Shown: positions 42,313 through 50,679 of the stretch, piece after piece
How positions within the stretch are numbered: the stretch's first letter is position 1
How the letters are laid out: each line of letters starts with the position of its first letter
DNA from: JBHIKY01 sp042139015
GTDB lineage: Bacteria; Bacillota; Bacilli; Bacillales; Marinococcaceae
Length of the DNA: 64,000 bases
NCBI RefSeq assembly: GCF_042139015.1
Contig: NZ_JBHIKY010000003.1
Coordinates: forward strand, 1 to 64,000
Direction of reading: 5' to 3'
The notes under the pieces: generated by a model
The model's input: only the letters and a program-made list of their open reading frames with translations
Database searches by the model: none
What the model was told of the DNA's origin: nothing
Translations under genes and position numbers: made by a program

Positions 42313-44121
42313 TTATCCGGCATCAAGCACATTGAACTGAGCGCGGACTAGCCGGAAATACTCTCCATTTTGGGCCATCAGCTCTTGATGGCTGCCGCTT
42401 TCTATCATGCGCCCATGATCGAGCACCACAATCTGATCTGCTTCCCGAATAGTAGAAAGTCTATGAGCTATCATAATAGCTGTTCTGCCCTCAAGGAGTG
42501 TTTTCAGCGCCTCCTGGATAATCTGCTCTGTTTCGGTATCAATAGATGCTGTCGCTTCGTCAAGAATTAATATTCTCGGATCCGCTAACAATGCCCTGGC
42601 AAAGGAAATAAGCTGCCTTTGTCCAACGGATAATACATTTCCTCGCTCCTCCACCTCGGTTTCATACCCATGCTTCAAATCGCGGATAAATCCGTCTGCC
42701 CCAACATGATAAGCCGCTTCCATCACTTCCTCATCGGATGCATCTGGACGTCCGAAGCGGATATTTTCCATGATGGTTCCAGAGAAGATGAACGTATCCT
42801 GAAGAACAATACTTACTTGAGAACGTAAACTGTTCAGCTTCATATCACGCAGGTCAACCCCGTCAAGCAGTACTCTTCCTTTCGTAGGATCGTAAAACCG
42901 GCTGATAAGATTAACGATCGTTGTTTTACCTGAGCCTGTGTGGCCGACTAGTGCAAATGTTTCACCCGGCTTCATATGCAGATCCATTTCATGCAAAGCT
43001 TTTTTGCTTTCATCGTAGCTGAATTCAACATTTTCGAAGCGGATATCACCCTTCATTTCCTCCATCTCTATTGCGTCAGCTTTTTCAGGAACAGAGGGTT
43101 TTTCATCCATATATTCAAAAATTCTTTCAGATGAAGCCATAGCCATCAACAGTTGATTATAAATCTGGCCAAGTCTGGAAATCGGCTCCCAGAACATGCC
43201 GAGAAAAGTTGCAAACGTGACAAAATCTCCGATGGAAATAGATTGCGCATTAATTAAATAGATTCCGTAACCAATTAATACAGCAGTCCCAACAGCATTA
43301 CACAGCTCCACCAACGGACGGAACATTGCACTTTTTTTCGTGGCGTTGTCCCACGCATCATAGTTATCTGTGTTTAAGTCATCAAAGTAGAGAATATTTT
43401 CTTTTTCCTGCGTGTATGCCTGAGTGACACGAATTCCCTGAATGCTTTCATTCAAATGTGAATTAAGCACCGATTGCTTGAGCCTTACGAGCTGCCAAGT
43501 CCGGCGGATTTTACGACGTAAATTTGTGGAAATGTAAAACATTATTGGAAGTACTATCATGATGGCTATTGTTAATTCTGGACTGATAATGAACAAAATC
43601 GTGAAAATACCGACAAGCATTACTACATCCATCAGTAAGTTAATAACACCATTTGTAAAAAGCTCCTGCAGGGAATTTATATCGTTTGTGACCCTGACGA
43701 GCACCGATCCCGCTGAACGCTGATCAAAAAAGCGGTGCGACAACTTTTGAAGGTGATTAAACAAATCTCTTCGCAAATCATAAATGACATACTGCCCCAT
43801 TTGGTTAATCCACTTAATTCTGTAAGTATTCGCCACCCACGAAAGTGCATACATGGCAGCAATAGAGACAGTTATAATAATAAGCAGATTCCAATTGCCA
43901 GGTGCGATCGCCTCGTCAATTGTCCGCCCAATCATCACCGGAGCGGCCAGCCTCACTCCGGTACTAATGAGCATAGCGATTACAGCAAGCGGAAGCAGTT
44001 TTTTCGAATACGGTTTCATATATTTAAGCAGTCTTCGCATTTGCTTCCAGTTAAACGCCTTATCGATGACGTTGTCTTCAGAATAGCGAAACCTGCCTCT
44101 GGCGGCTCTGTTTTGATCCAC
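42313..44121 (-). CDS. yfiC: ABC exporter half-transporter, YfiC type
   Basis: A 602-residue half-transporter: six membrane helices in the first 330 residues, then an ATPase domain. Walker A GHTGSGKTT near 393, Walker B ILILDEATASID with the catalytic Glu, switch His in IAHRLSTIRE. The signature reads LSVGQRQ instead of LSGGQ. With its neighbour it should form a heterodimeric exporter, of multidrug or lipid type, with one full and one degenerate ATP site. The start is GTG 44121 after AGAGGGTGA. It follows the partner gene by 20 bases. Confidence 0.9.
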   Translation of the reverse strand: MDQNRAARGRFRYSEDNVIDKAFNWKQMRRLLKYMKPYSKKLLPLAVIAMLISTGVRLAAPVMIGRTIDEAIAPGNWNLLIIITVSIAAMYALSWVANTYRIKWINQMGQYVIYDLRRDLFNHLQKLSHRFFDQRSAGSVLVRVTNDINSLQELFTNGVINLLMDVVMLVGIFTILFIISPELTIAIMIVLPIMFYISTNLRRKIRRTWQLVRLKQSVLNSHLNESIQGIRVTQAYTQEKENILYFDDLNTDNYDAWDNATKKSAMFRPLVELCNAVGTAVLIGYGIYLINAQSISIGDFVTFATFLGMFWEPISRLGQIYNQLLMAMASSERIFEYMDEKPSVPEKADAIEMEEMKGDIRFENVEFSYDESKKALHEMDLHMKPGETFALVGHTGSGKTTIVNLISRFYDPTKGRVLLDGVDLRDMKLNSLRSQVSIVLQDTFIFSGTIMENIRFGRPDASDEEVMEAAYHVGADGFIRDLKHGYETEVEERGNVLSVGQRQLISFARALLADPRILILDEATASIDTETEQIIQEALKTLLEGRTAIMIAHRLSTIREADQIVVLDHGRMIESGSHQELMAQNGEYFRLVRAQFNVLDAG

Positions 44122-44141
44122 AGGCAGTCACCCTCTTTTCA

Positions 44142-45896
44142 TTACGATGATTGCTGTTGAAGGACAGCATCTCTATCTTGGAATTGAATATCATAAATTG
44201 CTTTATAAGCACCGTTTCTTTTCAAAAGCTCCTCGTGCACGCCTTCCTCGATTACTTTTCCATTTTCAAGAACAAGAATCTGATCAGCATGCTTTAGAGA
44301 GGAAATACGATGAGCAATTATAAAGGTGGTTCTACCTTTCATCACTTCTCGAAAAGCAGCCTGAATCCGATGCTCTGTTTCCATATCCACCGCAGAGGTG
44401 GCATCGTCAAGCACAAGAATTCCAGGGTTAATAAGAATTGCTCTTGCAATGGCGATACGCTGTTTTTGTCCTCCGGATAGGCCCATCCCTCTTTCACCGA
44501 GTACAGAATCGTAGCCATGCTCCATTTCTTCGATAAACTCATGAGCCTGAGCACGTTTGGCCGCATCCACAATTTCTTCCATGCTCGCGTCCGGCAGTCC
44601 GTATGCAATATTATCCTTAATCGTCGAAGAAAAAAGAAATGACTCCTGCAGGACAAATCCAATTTGATGCCTTAGATCTTCTATACGATAGGAAGAAACC
44701 GGCATACCGTCTAGAAGCACTTCCCCCTCCTCTGCTTCATAAAAACGGGCAATGAGCTGAGTTATTGTTGTTTTCCCGGCTCCAGTTGCACCGATCAATC
44801 CAATTGTTTCCCCAGGTTCCGCATGAAATGTGACATTTTGGAGTGCCTGCTGATTCTCCCCAGGGTACGTGTGAGAGACTCCTTTAAACAAGACATCCCC
44901 TTTTAAGCGCTTCACCTCTCTGGCATCAGCTTTGTTTTGAATATCCTCATGTTCATCCAGTACTTCAAGGAGACGCTCTCCCGATGCCTTTGACTGCGAA
45001 AACGTATTAATAATAAACCCAAGATTCATCAGCGGTCCGATTATATACCAAATGAGACTGAAGGAGGCGGCAAGCTGCCCAAGCTGAAGTTGATTCTGAA
45101 TAACAAGGTAGCCTCCGAAGCCAAGCAGCACCACCACACAAATGTTCCCGATCAATTCCATAAAAGGAAAATATTTAGCCCAGATGCCTGATGTGTGCAG
45201 ATACTTATCCTTGTAGTGAATATTGCGTTTATTAAAGCGCCCGATTTCAAAATCTTCCTTTGATAATGATTTAACGGTGCTCATTCCGCTTACATTTTCC
45301 TGTACCTTTGTCGTTAACGAAGCAAAGGATTTACGAATATCCTTAAAAGCAGGGTGAACCCGTTTGTCAAATCGGTACACCGCCACAGCTAAGAAAGGCA
45401 TGGCAGCGAGAGAAACAAGAGCTAGCTGAACACTGTAAAACATCATGACAGAAAAACTGAACGTAACGAGAAGCACCAGATTTAACAACTGGGCACAGCC
45501 GAACGAAAGAAAAAATCGAAAGCCTTCCACATCCGCCGTCAGCCGTGACATTAAATCTCCCGTTTTCGCATTATCATAAAAGCGGAAAGGCAGATATTGC
45601 AGCTTATCGTATAAGCGGTTTCTCAAACGATACACTGCCTTTATTCCAAACAGATCCCCGAAATATTGATGAATATAAGTAGCAGCTGCTTTTAAGACAG
45701 TAATTAATAGAAAACCGACGACGAGATAAGGCAGAAGGCTCAGATTTTCAGCAATAACTACTTCATCAATTGCGTATTGAAGCACGATTGGGTATGCCAT
45801 CGTTAAGGTAGTCATAATAATTAGAAAAAATATAGAAGTGAAGAACAATTTTCGATCAGGCCAATAAAACTCTTTTAACCTCTTAAACGTGTTCAT
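44142..45896 (-). CDS. yfiB: ABC exporter half-transporter, YfiB type
   Basis: A 584-residue half-transporter with six membrane helices and an ATPase domain. Walker A GATGAGKTT, signature LSGGQKQRIAIARA (canonical). Walker B reads ILVLDDATSAVD, with Asp in place of the catalytic Glu: this is the degenerate site typical of heterodimeric exporters, complementary to the altered signature of the partner. AAAAGGAGGG lies 7 bases before ATG 45896; a longer frame from TTG 46070 adds 58 residues without support. First gene of the pair. Substrate unknown. Confidence 0.9.
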   Translation of the reverse strand: MNTFKRLKEFYWPDRKLFFTSIFFLIIMTTLTMAYPIVLQYAIDEVVIAENLSLLPYLVVGFLLITVLKAAATYIHQYFGDLFGIKAVYRLRNRLYDKLQYLPFRFYDNAKTGDLMSRLTADVEGFRFFLSFGCAQLLNLVLLVTFSFSVMMFYSVQLALVSLAAMPFLAVAVYRFDKRVHPAFKDIRKSFASLTTKVQENVSGMSTVKSLSKEDFEIGRFNKRNIHYKDKYLHTSGIWAKYFPFMELIGNICVVVLLGFGGYLVIQNQLQLGQLAASFSLIWYIIGPLMNLGFIINTFSQSKASGERLLEVLDEHEDIQNKADAREVKRLKGDVLFKGVSHTYPGENQQALQNVTFHAEPGETIGLIGATGAGKTTITQLIARFYEAEEGEVLLDGMPVSSYRIEDLRHQIGFVLQESFLFSSTIKDNIAYGLPDASMEEIVDAAKRAQAHEFIEEMEHGYDSVLGERGMGLSGGQKQRIAIARAILINPGILVLDDATSAVDMETEHRIQAAFREVMKGRTTFIIAHRISSLKHADQILVLENGKVIEEGVHEELLKRNGAYKAIYDIQFQDRDAVLQQQSS

Positions 45897-46554
45897 ACTA
45901 TCCCTCCTTTTAGCAGCAGACACATTACATTTCCATTTTTTAGCGACGTAATAATAACTATATCGGGTTTCGAAGTAGTTGGCGAGAAGCAGGACAGCCC
46001 GTATTCTCAAGGGATTAAGCGTATTGGTTCGCATTGGTGACATAAGTTGAATAAGCTGCTTAAAATGCAAATATTTTAAGTTTTTTAAAGATTATTACGT
46101 TTTGAAGAAAATAATTCGCCTCCCTAATTAAATTCCATTTAGAAATGCACATGCCGGATCGAATGGTGGGTCAGCTTTTTGGCCCTCCACGTTTTTCAGC
46201 ATGCTGGAGCCGCTCCTTCACACTGCTTGGCCCGAAATCCCTCGCTCCCTCGAGCTGAATGCGGACATGAGGTACGCTATTTTCCGAAAAAGAGGAAAAT
46301 TTGGGTCTCTATTAGGCTGATTGCGGAACCAGTCCGGAGATTCGTTAGGAAAGACATGCCGTTACAAACTCCAATAGAAAATATATTCTTTTCTTAAGCA
46401 GATATTATAGCTCGTGCCATATTACCAGGGAAGTCATTTGGTGCAGGGCGCGCCACGAACGCCTCAGCCGCTTTTATAAAAAGAATCTGCTATTATGAGC
46501 ATTCGCCTGCTCCTCTGTTCACAGGTGCCGCCCGTGAAAGCGATTTATAAATAA
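45897..46554. other. Long gap between yfiB and gcvH
   Basis: About 650 bases without a supported gene. It holds the third CGGACA-TCCG element at 46262-46337. GGTGGGTCAGC-ttttt-GGCCCTCCAC at about 46164-46190 is a hairpin of uncertain role. Open frames here are short and unsupported. The upstream yfiB promoter should lie at 45900-46100. Confidence 0.5.
46262..46337. repeat. CGGACA-TCCG opposed-repeat element (copy 3, minimal)
   Basis: One forward word, CGGACATGAGGTACGCTATT at 46262-46281, and one reversed word at 46320-46337 (CCGGACTGGTTCCGCAAT when turned). The two can pair into one hairpin. It has the same words as the elements at 4.0 and 21.9 kb but one pair instead of two. Confidence 0.55.
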
Positions 46555-46594
46555 AAGAAAAAAGAGACTGCTCCCGCAATGGAAGCAGTCTCTA
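46555..46594 (-). terminator. Terminator of gcvH
   Basis: Minus strand: AGAGACTGCT-tccattgcggg-AGCAGTCTCT followed by TTTTTT. Confidence 0.9.
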
Positions 46595-46619
46595 TGTACT
46601 CCTGTTCATAAACGAATGA

Positions 46620-47003
46620 TCAGTCCTCACTCACCATTTCTTCATATTCCTCCGCTGACATGAGTTCGTCGAGTTCGCTCTCATTCGATGGTTCGACGAC
46701 AATCATCCACGCCTTATCATACGGAGACTCGTTTACAAATTCAGGAGAATCATCGAGCTCTTCGTTCACTTCCACTACTTTTCCGCTCACAGGAGCATAT
46801 AATTCGGAAACTGTTTTAACAGATTCTACACTTCCAAAAGGATCATCTGCTTTTACTTCATCTCCTACTTCCGGTAATTCCACAAATACAATATCTCCAA
46901 GCTCAGACTGTGCAAAATCAGTAATGCCGACACGGACTTTGCCGTCCTCCTGTTTTACCCACTCATGCTCTTCAGAATACTTTAAGTCTTTTGGCAAGCT
47001 CAT
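46620..47003 (-). CDS. gcvH: Glycine cleavage system H protein
   Basis: A 127-residue lipoyl carrier. The lipoylated Lys is in VESVKTVSEL near residue 63. In Firmicutes GcvH also serves as the entry point of lipoate synthesis, linking it to lipA at 19.7 kb. The protein is very acidic (pI low, 3:1 Asp/Glu over basic), in keeping with the family. GGAGGA precedes ATG 47003. The order gcvH, yusI, fadE matches B. subtilis. Confidence 0.96.
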   Translation of the reverse strand: MSLPKDLKYSEEHEWVKQEDGKVRVGITDFAQSELGDIVFVELPEVGDEVKADDPFGSVESVKTVSELYAPVSGKVVEVNEELDDSPEFVNESPYDKAWMIVVEPSNESELDELMSAEEYEEMVSED

Positions 47004-47055
47004 CTCTTAGTCCTCCATTTCAAAAATTATTTCATCAATTACGTTTTTGAACACT

Positions 47056-47415
47056 TTACTTCTTCCATACTTCCTCGAATTGGCTTTCCTTAAACCCAAT
47101 TGTAACGTTTTTCCCATCTGTGATGATTGGGCGTTTTATCAGCATACCATCCGAAGAAAGAATATCAAACATTTCGTCCTCAGACGCTGTTTTTAATTTA
47201 TCCTTCAAGCCAAGTTCCCGGTATTTCTTTCCACTTGTATTGAAGAATTTCTTTACATCCAAACCGCTCTTCTTCTGCATTTCCTGAAGCTCGTTTCGGT
47301 TCGGGGGCTGCTCCACGATATGAAATTCTTTATAATTCATATCATTTGCGTCAAGCCATTTTTTTGCTTTTCTGCATGTCCCGCATGGCGGGTACCCATA
47401 ATATGTAAGTGCCAT
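47056..47415 (-). CDS. yusI: YusI, ArsC/Spx family protein
   Basis: A 119-residue thioredoxin-like protein of the arsenate reductase/Spx family: YGYPPCGTCRKAKKWL has a CxxC at residues 11-14 and the RPIITDGKNV block follows near 95. YusI-type members lack the C-terminal features needed to bind RNA polymerase like Spx; no function is known. It lies 52 bases upstream of gcvH in the same direction. Confidence 0.9.
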   Translation of the reverse strand: MALTYYGYPPCGTCRKAKKWLDANDMNYKEFHIVEQPPNRNELQEMQKKSGLDVKKFFNTSGKKYRELGLKDKLKTASEDEMFDILSSDGMLIKRPIITDGKNVTIGFKESQFEEVWKK

Positions 47416-47530
47416 TTTCTTCTGCTCCTTTTCAGGATTTCCTATTCTATTATAGCCCAGTTTTTATGATTTCTCGACCAAAACGCAATTTTTTTCCCGA
47501 ATAATTTCAAAATTTCACTTTTTTCATTGG

Positions 47531-47565
47531 AAAAAGGTCCTGGCCATTAAGCTCAGAACCTTTTT
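47531..47565. terminator. Hairpin with A and T tracts between yusI and fadE
   Basis: AAAAAGGT pairs with ACCTTTTT over a 19-base loop. Weak on its own; it follows the stronger fadE terminator. Confidence 0.4.
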
Positions 47566-47605
47566 CGCAAAGAGGAGAATGCCTTTCAAAAGAAAGAAGA
47601 TATAT

Positions 47606-47636
47606 AATTTTTGAGGCCGGCCAGTCGGCCTCAAAT
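47606..47636 (-). terminator. Terminator of the fad operon
   Basis: TTTGAGGCCG-actgg-CCGGCCTCAAA, minus strand, 17 bases after the fadE stop. The T tract is short. Confidence 0.75.
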
Positions 47637-47652
47637 TGGATAACAAAAGTTT

Positions 47653-49437
47653 TTAGACTACGTAACGTTCCTCAGCAAGAACTTTTTCAGCAATTGAACG
47701 TTTTTTAGCCACAACATTAGTCGGGGTATGGCGGGTGAGCTTTCGCAGAACAGACAACATTGTCCGGAGGCTGTCGCCTTCTTCCATATGAATGATGGAT
47801 TCTTTGGCGTTTGCTTCAATACGGTTCATTGCTTCCTGTGAAAACACCTGTGTTAATAAGAGCTTCGTAGATTCTTTATCTGCTCCATTCTTAGCAATTG
47901 CCTTTTCTGTGCGCAGAATGGCCGACTCCATCGAATAAATGTCACTGACGATATCCGCCGTATTAATGAGTAGTTCCTGCTCTTTTTCGAGCGCTTCTCC
48001 GTATTTTTGAGCACCATTTCCGGCTACCAGCAAAAATACCTTTTTCGCATTATTCAACAAATGTTTTTCCTGTTCAAGGGGAGCATCTCCCGGCTCCTCC
48101 GGCATCATGGCCATAATTTCCTGCTGAAGCTCCTGGGCTCTTTGCAGCAGAGGAAGTTCACCCTTCATGGCTTTTCGCATAATTGTACCGGGAACAAGCA
48201 GACGGTTTATTTCATTGGTTCCTTCAAAAATCCGGTTAATTCGGGAGTCCCGGTACATCCTCTCGACCTCATATTCAGCCATAAAGCCATAGCCGCCATG
48301 AATTTGAACTGCTTCATCTGCTACAAAGTCAAGAGTTTCCGAGCCTGCAAATTTATTCAGCGAGCATTCAATTGCGTATTCTGCTATCGCCTTCGCGACC
48401 TTTGCACCGTCTTCCTGTTCTTCCTCTGTCAGCTTGCCGAGCTGCTCTTCAAATAAGCCGCCGGTACGATAAATAGAGCTTTCGAGTGCAAATGTTTCAG
48501 AAGCCATCGTTCCTAGCTTTTCCTGAATGGCAGTAAACCGTGCGATCGGCGTTTTAAATTGCTTTCGTTCATTAGCATAAGCTGCTGCCAGCTCAATACC
48601 CCGCTTAGAGCCCCCAACGCAGCCGACGCCGAGCTTGTAGCGCCCCACATTCAAAATATTAAAGGCAATGATATGACCGCGACCGGCTTCTCCAAGCAGA
48701 TTTTCCTTTGGAACCTTCACCTCATCAAGAATCAGAGTACGCGTGGATGATCCTTTGATTCCCATTTTCTTTTCTTCCGGCCCTGTTGACACTCCTTCAA
48801 AATCTCGTTCAACAATAAAGGTGCTGAAATGTTCACCATCAATTTTCGCGTAAACGATGAATACATCAGCAAATGCTGAATTAGTGATCCACTGCTTTTC
48901 TCCATTCAACACATAATGTGTGCCTTCAGCATTTAATACGGCAGTCGTTTTTGCGCCTAGTGCATCAGATCCTGAACTTGGTTCTGTCAGCGCATAAGCG
49001 GCAATCTTCTCCCCCGACGCAAGTTCGGGAAGATATTTTTTCTTCTGCGCTTCGTTTCCAAAAAATACGATCGGCAGAGAGCCTATCCCGACATGAGCGC
49101 CCTGGCTCAATGAGAAAGCACCAGCTCTCGAAAATTTCTCTGTTATTAGCGATGAGCTGATTTTATCAAGTCCGAGTCCGCTGTATTTTTCCGGTACGTC
49201 TGCGCCGAGCAGTCCAAGCTCCCCTGCCTGCTTTAAAAGCTTCACGGAAATGTCAAATTGGTGCTGTTCAATTTCCTCTACGTGCGGGGCAACTTCACCG
49301 AGAACAAAATCTTCTGTCGTTTTTGCAATCATTTTATGCTCATCTGTGAAATCCTCCGGTGTAAATACCTGGTCCGCGCGAACATTCTCTACGAGAAACC
49401 CTCCGCCTTTTATACCAAGCTCAATAGTGTTGCTCAT
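47653..49437 (-). CDS. fadE: Acyl-CoA dehydrogenase
   Basis: A 594-residue flavoenzyme for the first step of beta-oxidation. It has the usual dehydrogenase core (YALTEPSSGSDA, WITNSAFADVF, QIHGGYGFMAEYEVERMYRD) and the catalytic Glu in RIFEGTNEINR near 415, then about 170 extra residues typical of the long Firmicutes FadE. GGGGAGG precedes ATG 49437. Third gene of fadN-fadA-fadE. Confidence 0.95.
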   Translation of the reverse strand: MSNTIELGIKGGGFLVENVRADQVFTPEDFTDEHKMIAKTTEDFVLGEVAPHVEEIEQHQFDISVKLLKQAGELGLLGADVPEKYSGLGLDKISSSLITEKFSRAGAFSLSQGAHVGIGSLPIVFFGNEAQKKKYLPELASGEKIAAYALTEPSSGSDALGAKTTAVLNAEGTHYVLNGEKQWITNSAFADVFIVYAKIDGEHFSTFIVERDFEGVSTGPEEKKMGIKGSSTRTLILDEVKVPKENLLGEAGRGHIIAFNILNVGRYKLGVGCVGGSKRGIELAAAYANERKQFKTPIARFTAIQEKLGTMASETFALESSIYRTGGLFEEQLGKLTEEEQEDGAKVAKAIAEYAIECSLNKFAGSETLDFVADEAVQIHGGYGFMAEYEVERMYRDSRINRIFEGTNEINRLLVPGTIMRKAMKGELPLLQRAQELQQEIMAMMPEEPGDAPLEQEKHLLNNAKKVFLLVAGNGAQKYGEALEKEQELLINTADIVSDIYSMESAILRTEKAIAKNGADKESTKLLLTQVFSQEAMNRIEANAKESIIHMEEGDSLRTMLSVLRKLTRHTPTNVVAKKRSIAEKVLAEERYVV

Positions 49438-49464
49438 TTGTTCAACCTCCCCAATTAACTTTTC

Positions 49465-50643
49465 CTACATTAATTCAAATACTCCGGCGGCCCCCATGCC
49501 TCCTCCAATGCACATCGTGACAATTCCAAACTGCTCATTTCTGCGCTTCATTTCATGCATGAGACTAATAGTCAGCTTTGTACCAGTACACCCGAGCGGA
49601 TGGCCGAGTGCTATCGCTCCCCCATTAACATTGACCTTTTCATGGTCTATGTTTAGTTCTCTAATAACCTGCAGAGCCTGTGAGGCAAAGGCCTCGTTCA
49701 ATTCAATTAACCCGATGTCCGCTAATTCCAGGCCGGCCATTTTCAGAGCTTTTGGAATCGCAGCTGCCGGTCCAATCCCCATAATTTCCGGACGTACTCC
49801 CGCTACTGCAAATGACCGGAATTTCAAAAGCGGCTTTTGTCCTTCCGCTTCTGCTCGTTCTTTGTCCATCAACAGTACGGATGCAGCTCCGTCGCTCATT
49901 TGAGAAGCGTTTCCTGCAGTAACAGTCCCTTTCGGATGAAAAGCCGGCCGCAGATTTGCAAGCCCCTCCATTGAGGTTTCCGGACGAACCCCTTCATCCA
50001 TTGAAAAAGTAATCTTTTTTTCCTTTAATTTATGATCTGATCCGACTGATCTTTTTGTTACCTCTACCGGTACAATTTCTTCTTCAAATCTTCCTGCTTT
50101 TATCGCTGCTGCTGCACGGCGGTGACTTTCTGCAGCAAAAGCATCCTGATCCGCACGGCTGACTCCAAACTCCTCTGCGACTGCTTCAGCAGTGTAGCCC
50201 ATGCCCATATAATATTCAGGGGCTTCATCGACAAGCGTAGGATTTGGAGCAATCACATGACCACCCATCGGAATCAGGCTCATCGATTCTGCACCACCAG
50301 CGACAATTGCGCTGGACTGGCCCAGCATGATACGTTCTGCTCCAAATGCAATACTCTGCAGTCCTGATGAGCAGTATCGATTGATCGTAATTGCCGGCAC
50401 AGTGTGCGGCAGGCCGGCAAGAGCTGAAATATTTCTTGCCATGTTCATGCCCTGTTCTGCTTCAGGCATGGCACACCCAATAATGACATCCTCTATTTCT
50501 CCAGGCTCAATGCTGCCTGCCCGGTTCAAAGTTTCTCTTATCGTAAGCGCACCGAGATCATCGGGGCGGGTGTTTGCTAATGTGCCTCTGTTTGCTTTAC
50601 CAACCGGTGTTCTGGCACCGGATACGATAACCGCTTCCTTCAC
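49465..50643 (-). CDS. fadA: Acetyl-CoA C-acyltransferase (3-ketoacyl-CoA thiolase)
   Basis: A 392-residue thiolase for the last step of beta-oxidation. The nucleophile Cys is in NRYCSSGLQS near 92, the His in GGAIALGHPLGCTG near 350 and the second Cys in MCIGGGMGAAG near 380. I choose GTG 50643 because GGAGGG ends 7 bases before it and the protein then starts MKEAVIVSGARTPVG as in B. subtilis; ATG codons upstream overlap the ribosome site. Confidence 0.95.
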   Translation of the reverse strand: MKEAVIVSGARTPVGKANRGTLANTRPDDLGALTIRETLNRAGSIEPGEIEDVIIGCAMPEAEQGMNMARNISALAGLPHTVPAITINRYCSSGLQSIAFGAERIMLGQSSAIVAGGAESMSLIPMGGHVIAPNPTLVDEAPEYYMGMGYTAEAVAEEFGVSRADQDAFAAESHRRAAAAIKAGRFEEEIVPVEVTKRSVGSDHKLKEKKITFSMDEGVRPETSMEGLANLRPAFHPKGTVTAGNASQMSDGAASVLLMDKERAEAEGQKPLLKFRSFAVAGVRPEIMGIGPAAAIPKALKMAGLELADIGLIELNEAFASQALQVIRELNIDHEKVNVNGGAIALGHPLGCTGTKLTISLMHEMKRRNEQFGIVTMCIGGGMGAAGVFELM

Positions 50644-50679
50644 CAGCATTCCCTCCATTCTTCATGCTTTTTTTCCATG

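Noticed and set aside
48007..48456. Plus-strand frames of 80-220 codons opposite fadE, fadA, fadN, sufS and yfiB
   Set aside because: They are shadows of well-supported minus-strand genes, without ribosome sites or recognisable products.
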